From: Campylobacter fetus subsp. testudinum 03-427
GTDB lineage: Bacteria > Campylobacterota > Campylobacteria > Campylobacterales > Campylobacteraceae
NCBI GenBank assembly: GCA_000495505.1
Contig: CP006833.1
Coordinates: 310,001-374,000 of the forward strand
Reading direction: 5' to 3'
DNA length: 64,000 bases
Under the pieces are notes generated by a model that saw only the letters and a list, made by a program, of their open reading frames with translations, did no database searches and was not told the DNA's origin. A program made the position numbers and the translations under genes. Positions 33,979 through 46,238 of the stretch are shown in pieces (position 1 is the first letter of the stretch; the number at the start of each line of letters is the position of its first letter).

Positions 33979-36443
33979 TGAAAAAATTTTTTAAGACAGT
34001 TGTTGCTTTTCCAAAAACTGTTTTAGCCTTAAGCGTTATTATCTGTCTGCTTTTTGGATATTTTACAACAAAGCTTGAGATAGACGCTTCAACTCAAACT
34101 CTGCTTTTAGAAAACGATCGCGAACTTTTTGTCTATCGAGAAGTTTCAAAGAGATATGAAACGCCGAATTTTTTGGTTGCTGCTTATACTCCAAATAATG
34201 ATCTTTTATCAGATAAAACTCTTGAAAAAATAAAAATAATATCTGATGAATTAGAAAAAATAAATGGCGTAACCGGCGTTTTTTCCATACTAAATGCACC
34301 ACTCTTGCAAAATAGCATTGCTCCTTTGAGTGATCTTATAAAGCATATTCCAAATTTAATGGACAAAGATATAAATAAAACTGCAGCTAAAAATGAACTT
34401 CTAACTAGTGCGCTTTATAAAAATAGTCTAGTAAGCAGTGATTTTAGTACGACTGCAATTGTCATAAATTTAAAAACAAACGAAAAATATAATGAATATA
34501 TACAAAAAAAGGATTTTTTAAATTTAAAAGATAAAAACGGTACTATAAATAAATATGAGAAGCAAGAACTTTTAAATTTAAATAAAGAATTTAAAATTTA
34601 CAGAGATGAACTTCGCGAAAAAGAGCATGAAAATATAGAGAATATAAAGAGCGTTCTACGTAAATATAGCGGCGATGAGAAGCTATTTTTAGGTGGTATA
34701 AATATGATAGCTGATGATATGGTTGGATATGTGAAAAACGATCTTATCACCTATGGTATTAGTGTGCTTCTTTTGCTGATATTTTGTTTGTGGTTGTTTT
34801 TCAAGCAGGTTAGATTTATAATTATACCTGTTTTAGTATGTTTTTTAAGCGTAGTTTTGGCAAGTGGAATTTTTGGGCTTTTTGGTTATGAGATAACGGT
34901 TATCAGCTCGAACTATGTTGCTTTGCAGCTTATAATTACTATTTCTGTAGTTATCCACTTGATAGTCGCTTATAGAGAACTCTATTTATTTCATCCAAAA
35001 TATACTCAAAAACAGCTGATCTATCTTACTTTGCAATCTCGCGCTAGCCCCTGTTTTTTCGCTATTTTTACAACCGTTATCGGATTTTTTTCTCTTTGTT
35101 TGAGTGATATCAAGCCTATCATTATGCTTGGCGCGATGATGAGTTTTGGTATAAGTGTATCGTTGATAGTAGCATTCGTAGTTTTTGGAAGTCTTCTTGC
35201 TCTGCTTGATAAAAAAGAGCCCAAAAGAAGTTTTGAAAATAGTTTTAAGCTTACTATTTGGTGTGCTAAGGCTGCGATTAATTATAGAAAAACAATATAT
35301 TTGGTTAGTTTTATCATTGTTATGGTTGGAATTTATGGAATTGCTCAGTTAAGAGTAGAAAATAGTTTTATAGGATATTTCAAGCAAAATACCGAAATTT
35401 ACAGAGGTATGGAAGTTATAGATAAAAAACTCGGCGGAACAGTTCCTCTTGATATAACAATTAAATTTAAAGATAATACCACTTCAAATTTAGATCCGCA
35501 AAACGATGCTTTAGATGATTTTGAAAGCGAGTTCAATGCTAAAGTAGGTGATCCTGAATACTGGTTTTCAAGCTATAAAATGGATATCGTAAAAAAGGTT
35601 ACCAAATTTTTAGAAGATAGGAATTTCATAGGAAACGTAAGCTCTTTAGGCACTCTTTTAGAAGTCGGCAAAAACTTAAATGGCGGTAAAGAGTTGGACT
35701 CTCTTAGCTTGGCACTTTTGTATAACGGCTTACCTGATGAGTATAAAAAAGTTTTATTGACTCCATTTGTGAGTATAAAAGATAATGAAGTTCATTTTGT
35801 GATTAGAACTATTGATAGTGATGAGAATTTAAGACGGGACGAGTTTATAAAAAGCTTGAAAAAAGATCTTGAAGTTCTGCTTGCAAATGATGACGTGAAG
35901 CTGGGCGTAAGCGGAGTTATGGTGCTTTATAATAATATGCTTCAAAACCTGTTTTCTTCGCAAGTAGATACGTTTGTTTTTGTTGTTTTAGCTCTTTTTA
36001 TCGTATTTGTTTTTATATTTAAGAGTATAAAACTATCTATTATCGGTATTGTTTCAAATTTAGTTCCTCTTTGTATGGTTTTTGGGGTTATGGGTATAGC
36101 AAATATTCCACTTGATATAATGAGTATCACGATAGCTGCTATCAGCTTAGGAATCGGCGTTGATGATATAATCCACTATATCCATAGATACAAGATCGAG
36201 ATAAGAACAAAAGATAAAATAGAAGCTATAAAATCCAGCCATGCTAGCATCGGGTACGCTATGTATTATACTTCTTTTGCGGTATTTTTAGGATTTAGCG
36301 TGATGAGTTTTAGTAATTTTTGGCCTACGATATACTTTGGAGTTTTAACAGATCTTGTCATGGTGATGATGCTTATGGGTGCTTTGGTATTGCTTCCAGC
36401 GCTCATACTATCGTTTCATTCTAAAACTATTAAAAAAGAGTAA
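33978..36443 (+). CDS. MMPL/RND-family transporter associated with MlaA-MlaC
   Basis: Large inner-membrane protein of the RND superfamily, hydrophobe/lipid branch. The 821 residues show the twofold RND layout: one span at the N terminus, a periplasmic domain to about residue 250, five spans (about 255-410), another span near 435, a second periplasmic domain to about 645, then five spans. The second membrane block contains IAAISLGIGVDDIIHYIHRYK, with the acidic pair expected in proton-coupled members. Fused operon overlaps with mlaC suggest it energises lipid transfer between membranes. The last 28 bases overlap the convergent BON-lipoprotein gene. Confidence 0.88.
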   Translation: MKKFFKTVVAFPKTVLALSVIICLLFGYFTTKLEIDASTQTLLLENDRELFVYREVSKRYETPNFLVAAYTPNNDLLSDKTLEKIKIISDELEKINGVTGVFSILNAPLLQNSIAPLSDLIKHIPNLMDKDINKTAAKNELLTSALYKNSLVSSDFSTTAIVINLKTNEKYNEYIQKKDFLNLKDKNGTINKYEKQELLNLNKEFKIYRDELREKEHENIENIKSVLRKYSGDEKLFLGGINMIADDMVGYVKNDLITYGISVLLLLIFCLWLFFKQVRFIIIPVLVCFLSVVLASGIFGLFGYEITVISSNYVALQLIITISVVIHLIVAYRELYLFHPKYTQKQLIYLTLQSRASPCFFAIFTTVIGFFSLCLSDIKPIIMLGAMMSFGISVSLIVAFVVFGSLLALLDKKEPKRSFENSFKLTIWCAKAAINYRKTIYLVSFIIVMVGIYGIAQLRVENSFIGYFKQNTEIYRGMEVIDKKLGGTVPLDITIKFKDNTTSNLDPQNDALDDFESEFNAKVGDPEYWFSSYKMDIVKKVTKFLEDRNFIGNVSSLGTLLEVGKNLNGGKELDSLSLALLYNGLPDEYKKVLLTPFVSIKDNEVHFVIRTIDSDENLRRDEFIKSLKKDLEVLLANDDVKLGVSGVMVLYNNMLQNLFSSQVDTFVFVVLALFIVFVFIFKSIKLSIIGIVSNLVPLCMVFGVMGIANIPLDIMSITIAAISLGIGVDDIIHYIHRYKIEIRTKDKIEAIKSSHASIGYAMYYTSFAVFLGFSVMSFSNFWPTIYFGVLTDLVMVMMLMGALVLLPALILSFHSKTIKKE

Positions 36444-36991
36444 ATTTCTCTAACGTTTTTTGTATGCATAGCATACCAAATAGCTCTTTTTTCTTGTTCT
36501 ATGTTATCTACTACTCCGCTAAAAACGACATCGCATTGAACTACGCTTACGCCTATGTTTGTTCCATTTATAAGACTATCTGAAAATAGCTCTTTTTTAA
36601 GCTGCGCTAAAATCGCAAGTTCATCAGATGAACCACACTCTCTATCACTTTTTAATCTTATGTATGTTTTTATCTTTCTTACGCCGCCACTACTTTTTGC
36701 GATATCTACTAATTCTAATTTTTGCTCAGCACTATCTACTTCGCCTATAAGTAGAACTTCTCCCCAAAATGACTCTACATCTATATCGAAATTACTAAGA
36801 TTTTTTGTGCTTGCTATTTTGGTTTGAATTTTTGTTTTGATAACTTTATCTCTTATAATGGAGTAAATTCCTCTCTCATCTTGCGAAACACTATAAACAT
36901 TATAAATCGTGTTGGCGTTCATACCTGTGCCTACGGTTGTTAGACATCCACTAAACATTAAAGCTAAGAAAATAAGGAATATATATTTCAT
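36416..36991 (-). CDS. BON-domain lipoprotein
   Basis: 191 residues, lipoprotein signal with Cys at residue 16 (LMFSGC). Two BON domains follow: about 45-115 (IRDKVIKTKIQTKIASTKNLSNFDIDVESFWGEVLLIGEVDS) and about 120-190 (ELAILAQLKKELF...DVVFSGVVDNIEQEKRAIWYAMHTKNVREI). This matches the DolP/OsmY layout that binds anionic phospholipid in the outer membrane. It converges with and overlaps the MMPL gene by 28 bases, so the lipid-transport neighbourhood fits but it is separately transcribed. Confidence 0.85.
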   Translation of the reverse strand: MKYIFLIFLALMFSGCLTTVGTGMNANTIYNVYSVSQDERGIYSIIRDKVIKTKIQTKIASTKNLSNFDIDVESFWGEVLLIGEVDSAEQKLELVDIAKSSGGVRKIKTYIRLKSDRECGSSDELAILAQLKKELFSDSLINGTNIGVSVVQCDVVFSGVVDNIEQEKRAIWYAMHTKNVREIYSFLIVLE

Positions 36992-37092
36992 GATAATTAG
37001 TTTAATATTATAATTTTTATTTTATTCTATCTGAAATGAGCTTAAAAAATTGCATATCGGGCATATTCAACTCAAATTTATAAAAATTTCGC

Positions 37093-37098
37093 TAAAAT
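37093..37098 (+). promoter_or_regulatory. Possible -10 element for tRNA-Sec
   Basis: TAAAAT in TCGCTAAAATCTTG, 21 bases before the mature 5' end of the tRNA. Confidence 0.4.
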
Positions 37099-37119
37099 CT
37101 TGACTTAGCTTATCTCGTT

Positions 37120-37217
37120 GGAGAGTAAAACGACCTGGTGGCGTTCTGTGACTTCAAATCATGTGGCGGGGCGGTTGACCGTTTCGCGGGGTGTTCGATT
37201 CACTCACTCTCTCGCCA
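37120..37217 (+). tRNA. selC: tRNA-Sec (anticodon TCA)
   Basis: About 98 bases with the hallmarks of bacterial selenocysteine tRNA: anticodon loop CTTCAAA (TCA at 34-36) on a five-pair stem, a very long variable arm (roughly GGCGGGGCGG...CGC), a T arm with loop TTCGATT closed by GGGTG/CACTC, and an encoded 3' GCCA. The best acceptor pairing is GGAGAGT with ACTCTCT (one G-T), which leaves an extra C between it and GCCA. That is unlike the eight-pair E. coli stem, so the exact 5' end is uncertain by a base or two. It serves SelA/SelB-dependent insertion at UGA codons; selD lies at 8691. Confidence 0.93.
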
Positions 37218-37250
37218 AATTTTACAAATTATTTGTAGGTAAGGTTTTTC

Positions 37251-40200
37251 ATGTTCGTTAGCAAGGGCGACGCATCGCTTTCTTCTGGGCTTTTGAAAAG
37301 AGCCTACCTAATATTTATCTTATGTGTAGGATCTATAGTCTGCTTTTTATCTTTTATAATATTCGTTGAACTTTATAAATTAGAAGACGGATTAAAAAGA
37401 TCAAATTCTTATCATATGATGAGAATTATGAGCAAACTTGAGACTATACACTCTGGGTTAGCATATCTTTTAGAAGACAATATCAGCGATGAAGAGTTTT
37501 ATAAAACTATCGCAGATAATGATATTTTAGATGGTATATTTTTAACGGATAATAACTTTACTATTATAAAATCATATTCTAAATTTAAAAACGATCTTAC
37601 TGCATTAAAACTATTTAACTATAAAGATCATTTTAATAAATATGGATTTTTTATATCTAAATTTATCTATTTAGAGCCTGATCATCCTAGTTTATTTATT
37701 ATTTTGCCTTATGCTAATGGAGTAAATTTGATCGGTATGCTTGATGCTTCAAAGCTCGCTTCATTCGCTCTTTTAGATGATGCAAATAAGTATTCGTATA
37801 TGATGGATTCTGAGGGTTTTATAGTTTTGGATTCTGTTGGTAGTAATATATATGATACTTTCAACATAGATTATGACTGGAAAAATAGCCAAAGTATGCA
37901 TCTTTCGGTTGATTCTTCTACAAAACAACTTAGTTTTTACTCAGTAGAGTTTAACAAAGGTATAAATTTAGCCGTCATATCAAAAGAGCCGTTTTTTGAT
38001 ATATTTAACTCATATTTAGTAATAATCGCAGTAGCTACGATACTTTTGATATTTGCTTGTTTGGTTTTGATAGATAATATAATATTTTTAAAGCGAAATG
38101 TTATATCTCCTATTAGTAAGCTAAAAAGTCTTTTGGCTGGATTAGAAATAGGCGAAATCGATGTTAATAAATTTAGATCAAATAAAGACTTTGATGACAT
38201 CTGCTATGAGATTTTAAATTTATACACAAACGAAGTTATTGCAAAAAATGATCTTAGGGATTATAAAGAGCAGTACGCTTTGATATTCCAAAAAAGCTCT
38301 ATAAAAATACTATTTGTAGATGCAAAAAATGGACAGATTATAGAAGCGAGTGAGTCTGCTATAGAGTTTTACGGTTATGATAAAGATATGCTTCTTACTA
38401 TGAATATATTTGATTTGCAAGCTACTAGTTTGTATGATTACTCTTATAGTAAATTAGCAGATATGAACGATGATGAAAATATCTACTGTTCTCACAGACT
38501 AGCAAACGGTGATCTAAAAATAGTTCAGATAAAAATAACTCCTGTAAGCTCTTATTTAAATGATTTTTATTTTATGATTATTTGGGACGCAACCGAAAAT
38601 CAAAAAATGATAGAAAATTTAAATAAAGAGAAGCATCTGCTACTCTCAAGTCCTATCTTGATAGCTACTTTTAAAGTGGATGAAAACTGGAAAATAATTC
38701 AAATTTCTAATAACGTATCTGATATATTAGGATACAACATCGAAGATATTTTATTTAAAAATTTTAGTTTTAGAAGTATAATTCATAAAGAAGATATAGC
38801 AAATTTAATTGTTGATATAAAACATAGAATGAAGCTTATAGATACACCTTATGAGACGGATAATGAGCTTGATAGGCTTTGTCGTATAAAGCTTTCAAAC
38901 GGCAATTACGACTGGTTTAAAGTATTTATCAAGATATCTAAAGATACAAACGGTGATATGTTTGTTACTGTATTTATGTTTAATAGTACAAATCAAAAAC
39001 TTACAGAAGATATATTTAAAGATAAGATAAACAAGTACCAAAATCTACTTTGGGCTACTTCTGGAATGTCTTTTGAATATGATATCAAAAAGCGTGTATA
39101 TGCATTTTCAAATAGTTTTATAAATTTACTAGGATATAGAAATAACGATGATCTAGGCGTTATAAACTCTGAAAATATATCAAAAATAGTATATAAAAAT
39201 GATTTAGATAAAGTAGCATTAGCATGGGATAACTATCTAAAAGGACTAAGTACAAGTATAAATACTGAGATTAGATGTATCACTAAAGATGGAAGATATA
39301 TTTGGGTATATATAAAAGCAAAAACCGCAACTTCTAATCTTGATGGAACTCCAAATTTGATATCTGGAATGCTTGAAGATATCACTATTAAAAAAGAGTC
39401 TGAGGCACAGCTTAAACTCATAGCTAGCGTATTTTCTTACTCCAGAGAAGGCATTATGATAACTGATCTAAATGGTTTGATACTAGACGTAAATGACGCC
39501 TTTGTGCAGATCACAGGATATAACAAAGAAGAAGTAAGAGGCAAATATCCAAATATGCTAAAATCAGACCGTCATAACAATAAATTCTATGCTAAAATCT
39601 GGGCTGATATAAAGCAAAACGGTTTTTGGCGCGGTGAAATTTGGAATAAAAGAAAAAATGGTCAGATATATCCAGAAATTTTAACTATAAGTGCAGTCAA
39701 AAATCATCTTAATGAAGTTCAGCACTATGTTGCTATATTTTATGATATTACTTATATCAAAGAGAATGAAACGAGATTAGAAAAAATAGCGCATTACGAT
39801 CCGCTTACAAAGCTTCCAAATAGATTTTTCTTATTAGAAAAGCTTGCTATAGCTATGGATGATACTAGAACAAATGATAAAAAAATAGCTGTTATATATC
39901 TGGATTTAGACGGATTTAAAAAAGCAAATGATACTTATGGGCATAATTGCGGAGATGGACTTTTAGTAACTATATCTAGTCGTATGCAAGATATAATAAA
40001 TGGCGACAATTTGATAGCGCGTTTTGGAGGAGATGAGTTCGTAGCTCTCATTAATGATGCAAGTGATAAGAACGCACTTATTAAGATCTTAGATGATATG
40101 CTTTTAGCCGCTAATGATAAAACAGTGATCAACAGCAACAAAATTCAAGTAAGCACAAGCATAGGTGTAGCATTTTATGATAGGCACAGTGATATATCTA

Positions 40201-41375
40201 TGGAAGATCTATTAAAAAGAGCGGATTGGGCGATGTATCACGCTAAGTTGTCTGGTAAAAATAGATATTATATATTTGATGAAAGCAGAGACGAAATTTT
40301 TAACCGTTACAATGAGAGTTTGCTATCTAAAGATAAATTTGATTCTGATGAGTTTTTCTTAATGTATCAACCAGTAGTAAATATAAAAGATGCAAAAATC
40401 ATAAGTTTTGAAGTTCTTCTTAGATGGAGACATCCGCAAAAAGGCATAATGCTACCTGTGGATTTCTTGCATATATTTAGTGATAAAGTTTGGTTTGATG
40501 AGCTTACTATATGGATTATTATAAATGCGCTTAGAGATTCTAAAGATATTTTTGATAAAGGGATAAAACTAAGCATCAATATACCGTTTGAACAACTAAA
40601 CGATGAGATATTCTTTTCTAAATTTAAAAATCTTTATGAGAGCAGTGATCTAAGATTTGATATGCTTGAAATAGAGATAACAGACGCTATGTCTGTAAAA
40701 GATATCGAAAATGAGATACTAAATTTAACAGTATATGAAGAGTTGGGCATAAAGTTTATATTTGATGATTTTGGATCTAGTTTATCGCTTGCTAGTACTA
40801 TGAAAACGGCTCCGACAAATACATATAAAATAAATAAAAAATATGCTCTTGAACTACTTGATAGAGTAGATAATGTAGATATGTTGCAGACTATATTAAA
40901 TATATGTAACGCGTTTAATAAACGCGCTGTAATTAAAGGTGTAGAAAACGAGTATATTTATAATATAGTTGCAAATATGGGCTTTGTAGAGTTACAAGGC
41001 AACTTTATAAGCAAACCAGTATTTAAAGACGAGATATTAGATACTATAAATATGATTTATATTAAACGAGTTTTTAATCCAAATTTAGAAAAGATATCGC
41101 TTTATAAATTTATCATTTATCAAATAAATGCTATTAAGCAGATTATAATAGCTATAGAAAATTATAACACTTCTATATTTGATTACTCTACTTATAGAAG
41201 AGTATATAATGAGTTTGAGAAGCTAAAAGAAATTCCAGAGCCTTGCAAAGAAGCAGATGGGCTTATAACTTTGGTATTTAGCAGTGATTTTGTAAATAAA
41301 GAGGAGATAGCATATCTGCTAAATGAGTTAGAACATAAAAAATTAAGTATTTTAAACACCATAATCGGAGAATAA
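37251..41375 (+). CDS. Membrane PAS-GGDEF-EAL cyclic-di-GMP signalling protein
   Basis: A 1374-residue sensor. A first span lies at about 16-40, a periplasmic sensor domain to 250, and a second span at 253-280. Four PAS domains follow (about 345-450, 460-575, 590-717, 720-838), then GGDEF (845-1010) and EAL (1015-1260), with a helical tail of about 110 residues. The cyclase motif FGGDEF is intact near 925. In the EAL domain EVLLRW, the Asn of SINIPF, EIEIT, DDFGS and KGVENE are kept, so phosphodiesterase activity is likely retained. C. jejuni largely lacks such proteins. It starts 33 bases after the tRNA-Sec gene; hisZ follows after 2 bases. Confidence 0.9.
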   Translation: MFVSKGDASLSSGLLKRAYLIFILCVGSIVCFLSFIIFVELYKLEDGLKRSNSYHMMRIMSKLETIHSGLAYLLEDNISDEEFYKTIADNDILDGIFLTDNNFTIIKSYSKFKNDLTALKLFNYKDHFNKYGFFISKFIYLEPDHPSLFIILPYANGVNLIGMLDASKLASFALLDDANKYSYMMDSEGFIVLDSVGSNIYDTFNIDYDWKNSQSMHLSVDSSTKQLSFYSVEFNKGINLAVISKEPFFDIFNSYLVIIAVATILLIFACLVLIDNIIFLKRNVISPISKLKSLLAGLEIGEIDVNKFRSNKDFDDICYEILNLYTNEVIAKNDLRDYKEQYALIFQKSSIKILFVDAKNGQIIEASESAIEFYGYDKDMLLTMNIFDLQATSLYDYSYSKLADMNDDENIYCSHRLANGDLKIVQIKITPVSSYLNDFYFMIIWDATENQKMIENLNKEKHLLLSSPILIATFKVDENWKIIQISNNVSDILGYNIEDILFKNFSFRSIIHKEDIANLIVDIKHRMKLIDTPYETDNELDRLCRIKLSNGNYDWFKVFIKISKDTNGDMFVTVFMFNSTNQKLTEDIFKDKINKYQNLLWATSGMSFEYDIKKRVYAFSNSFINLLGYRNNDDLGVINSENISKIVYKNDLDKVALAWDNYLKGLSTSINTEIRCITKDGRYIWVYIKAKTATSNLDGTPNLISGMLEDITIKKESEAQLKLIASVFSYSREGIMITDLNGLILDVNDAFVQITGYNKEEVRGKYPNMLKSDRHNNKFYAKIWADIKQNGFWRGEIWNKRKNGQIYPEILTISAVKNHLNEVQHYVAIFYDITYIKENETRLEKIAHYDPLTKLPNRFFLLEKLAIAMDDTRTNDKKIAVIYLDLDGFKKANDTYGHNCGDGLLVTISSRMQDIINGDNLIARFGGDEFVALINDASDKNALIKILDDMLLAANDKTVINSNKIQVSTSIGVAFYDRHSDISMEDLLKRADWAMYHAKLSGKNRYYIFDESRDEIFNRYNESLLSKDKFDSDEFFLMYQPVVNIKDAKIISFEVLLRWRHPQKGIMLPVDFLHIFSDKVWFDELTIWIIINALRDSKDIFDKGIKLSINIPFEQLNDEIFFSKFKNLYESSDLRFDMLEIEITDAMSVKDIENEILNLTVYEELGIKFIFDDFGSSLSLASTMKTAPTNTYKINKKYALELLDRVDNVDMLQTILNICNAFNKRAVIKGVENEYIYNIVANMGFVELQGNFISKPVFKDEILDTINMIYIKRVFNPNLEKISLYKFIIYQINAIKQIIIAIENYNTSIFDYSTYRRVYNEFEKLKEIPEPCKEADGLITLVFSSDFVNKEEIAYLLNELEHKKLSILNTIIGE

Positions 41376-41377
41376 AT

Positions 41378-43908
<2,531 letters not shown>

Positions 43909-43912
<4 letters not shown>

Positions 43913-44442
43913 AATTTGCTTTGGTTTTATGTTTTGTATTTGCAAGTTTAAATTCAATAGCCGCCGATGACTGGGATGCTATATACGAAGCTAAAAAAGC
44001 TGAGATAACACGTGAGTTTGAGCGCATAGATAGCGCAAGGCAAGAGCTAGAAGCTTATAGAGCCGCTACAAAATCTTTGTTTGATAAAAGAGAGGCTGAA
44101 ATTTCAAAACAAGAACTCGATGTAAATAGAACGCTTGATGAAATTTCAAAAAAAGAGGAAAATATAAAAAATATGCTTGCAAAAAATGAAAAAATTTTAG
44201 AAGAGTTAAAAACAATGACTTCTGATAAAGTTTTAGAAGTATATGCAAAAATGAAAGATTCTCCCGCTGCAAACATTATCAGCTCACTTCCTAGAGATGA
44301 AGCAGCTAAAATACTTTATGCTCTTGAGCCTAAAAAAATATCATCTATACTCTCAAAAATGGATCCAGCAATAGCAGCAGAGCTTACTGAAATTCTAAAA
44401 AAAGATGATCTATTTACAGACAATAATAGTTCTGCTAAATGA
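43909..44442 (+). CDS. MotE-like periplasmic coiled-coil protein with MgtE-N-type C terminus
   Basis: 177 residues with a signal peptide (FALVLCFVFASLNSIAA), a coiled coil from about 25 to 110 (Glu/Lys-rich heptads) and a C-terminal helical domain resembling the MgtE N domain (AANIISSLPRDEAAKILYALEPKKISSILSKMDPAIAAEL). This is the layout of MotE, a periplasmic chaperone for flagellar motor protein MotC in rhizobia. The equivalent C. jejuni gene between fliJ-like and DUF507 genes is, as I recall, needed for normal motility. It overlaps the FliJ-like gene by four bases. Confidence 0.75.
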
Positions 44443-44536
44443 ACTTTAACTTTTAAATTTATAAAAAAATATACAAAAATTTATATAGCTTTGAGTAATG
44501 TCGCATACCTTTAACTAACTTTTACATTTTTTTAGA

Positions 44537-44542
44537 TAAAAT
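44537..44542 (+). promoter_or_regulatory. Possible -10 element for the DUF507-carA group
   Basis: TAAAAT in TTTAGATAAAATTG, 26 bases before the preferred ATG at 44569, with T-rich sequence upstream. Confidence 0.4.
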
Positions 44543-44568
44543 TGTTACAAAATAATGAAAGGCTGTTT

Positions 44569-45120
44569 ATGCGAATCAAATTACCACACGCACCTTATAT
44601 AGCAAGAAAAGTTGGATTGGATCTTTTTAATTGTGGTTTTGTTAGTTTTAAAAGCGGCATCGAGCCAGTTGCCAGCGTAGTGCAAAGTATATTAGAAAAT
44701 GATATTAATAAAGAAAAAGCGCTTGAAGAAAAGGTAAAAGAGGTGCTAGATCAAAATGAAAACGAGATGGATTTTATGCAAGTTGATAGAAAAAATATGT
44801 TTTGGCTTATAAAGAAAAAACTTGCAAAGGATTTTGGGGTAATTTTATCTTATGAGGATAGATATAGTAGCGTTTCTCACGAAATTTTAGAGCTTTTATG
44901 GAAAAAAGATCTCATAGACTACAATGTATCGGACAATCGTGTTAAAAACGTCATTTACGGTGCAATAGAAAATTATCTAAAATCATACGAAGATATAGAA
45001 GATATCGTAGTAGATAAGCTTGCAAACTACAAAAGAAAGCTTATTGCTGGTACTGATGAGTATGATTTGGTATTTGAAAAGCTTTATGAAGAAGAGCTAC
45101 ACAAAAAAGGAATGATCTAA
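44569..45120 (+). CDS. DUF507-family protein
   Basis: 183 residues, soluble, rich in Lys, Asp and Glu. Block IKLPHAPYIARKVGLDLFNCGFV at the N terminus and DLIDYNVSDNRVKNVIYGAIENYL near residue 120 fit the DUF507 family of epsilonproteobacteria, whose function is unknown. I start at the ATG at 44569, after GAAAGG at about 44557-44562; an upstream frame extension to 44542 overlaps the promoter. Its stop overlaps the carA start by one base (TAATG), so the two are made together. Confidence 0.8.
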   Translation: MRIKLPHAPYIARKVGLDLFNCGFVSFKSGIEPVASVVQSILENDINKEKALEEKVKEVLDQNENEMDFMQVDRKNMFWLIKKKLAKDFGVILSYEDRYSSVSHEILELLWKKDLIDYNVSDNRVKNVIYGAIENYLKSYEDIEDIVVDKLANYKRKLIAGTDEYDLVFEKLYEEELHKKGMI

Positions 45121-46238
45121 TGAAAGCTTATATTTATATAGAAAATGGAGTTTATTTAGAAGCAAAAGCGTTTGGAAAAGGCGGAAGTGCTTTTGGAGAA
45201 CTTGTGTTTAACACCTCTTTAACCGGTTACGAAGAGATAATAACTGATCCTAGTTACGCCGGACAATTTATAATTTTTACTATGCCAGAAATAGGTATAG
45301 TAGGAGTAAATGAAAATGATGAAGAGAGCTCAAAAATCCACGCTAGTGGAGTTTTTATGCGTAATTTTAATCAAACCCCAAGTAATTTTAGAAGCGAAAA
45401 AAGCTTAGAGAAGTTTTTTTACGATCAAGGTAAATTTGGAATTTATGATGTAGATACAAGGTATCTTACAAAAATGTTAAGAGATAGTGGAAATTTAAGA
45501 GCTTTTGTATCTACTGAGATAAATAATAAAGAGATTTTGAAACACGAGTTAGAAAATAGCGCTCGTATAGATGAGATAAACTATGTTGGTATAGTAAGCA
45601 CAAGAAAACCATATATCCACTCTAAAAACTCATGGAAACATCAAAAACAAAGCTATGGAAATTTGAGTTCTATCGGTAAAAAAGTAGCGGTCATAGATTA
45701 TGGTGTAAAAAGAAATATTTTAAATGAATTATGCGAAGCAGGACTTGAAGTAGAAGTTTATCCGCATAATGTTAAAGCTGAATTTTTGATAGACAAATTT
45801 AAAAAAGGTGAGATAAACGGAGTATTTCTAAGCAATGGTCCTGGTGAGCCACGAATGTTAGTTGATGAGATAAACGAGATCAAAAAACTTATAAAAGCGG
45901 ACATTCCTATGTTTGGAATTTGTCTTGGACATCAACTTTTATCAAATGCTTACGGATATGAGACTTATAAACTTAAATTTGGACAACACGGTGCAAATCA
46001 TCCAGTTTTAAATTTAGAAACAAAAAGTATAGAGATAACTGCACAAAATCATAATTATAATGTACCTGAAACCATAAGCGAAGTAGCAACTATCACGCAT
46101 AGAAATCTTTTTGATAACACGATAGAAGGCGTTAGGTATAACGGTGGTAAAGTATTTTCGGTGCAGCACCATCCAGAAGCGAGCAGTGGTCCTAATGAGA
46201 GCAAATATATATTTAAAAACTTTATTGAAATATTATAA
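45120..46238 (+). CDS. carA: Carbamoyl-phosphate synthase small chain CarA
   Basis: Glutaminase subunit that feeds ammonia to CarB for arginine and pyrimidine synthesis. The 372 residues show the N-terminal CPSase domain (AFGELVFNTSLTGYEEIITDPSYAGQ), the amidotransferase Cys in MFGICLGHQLLS near residue 265, and the His-Glu pair in SVQHHPEASSGP. carB is not adjacent. The stop and next start overlap by one base (TAATG). Confidence 0.97.
   Translation: MKAYIYIENGVYLEAKAFGKGGSAFGELVFNTSLTGYEEIITDPSYAGQFIIFTMPEIGIVGVNENDEESSKIHASGVFMRNFNQTPSNFRSEKSLEKFFYDQGKFGIYDVDTRYLTKMLRDSGNLRAFVSTEINNKEILKHELENSARIDEINYVGIVSTRKPYIHSKNSWKHQKQSYGNLSSIGKKVAVIDYGVKRNILNELCEAGLEVEVYPHNVKAEFLIDKFKKGEINGVFLSNGPGEPRMLVDEINEIKKLIKADIPMFGICLGHQLLSNAYGYETYKLKFGQHGANHPVLNLETKSIEITAQNHNYNVPETISEVATITHRNLFDNTIEGVRYNGGKVFSVQHHPEASSGPNESKYIFKNFIEIL

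Noticed and set aside
37120-37250. Genomic island integrated at tRNA-Sec
   Set aside because: No integrase, no direct repeat of the tRNA 3' end and no compositional break were seen; hisZ and purA continue normal synteny after one large gene.
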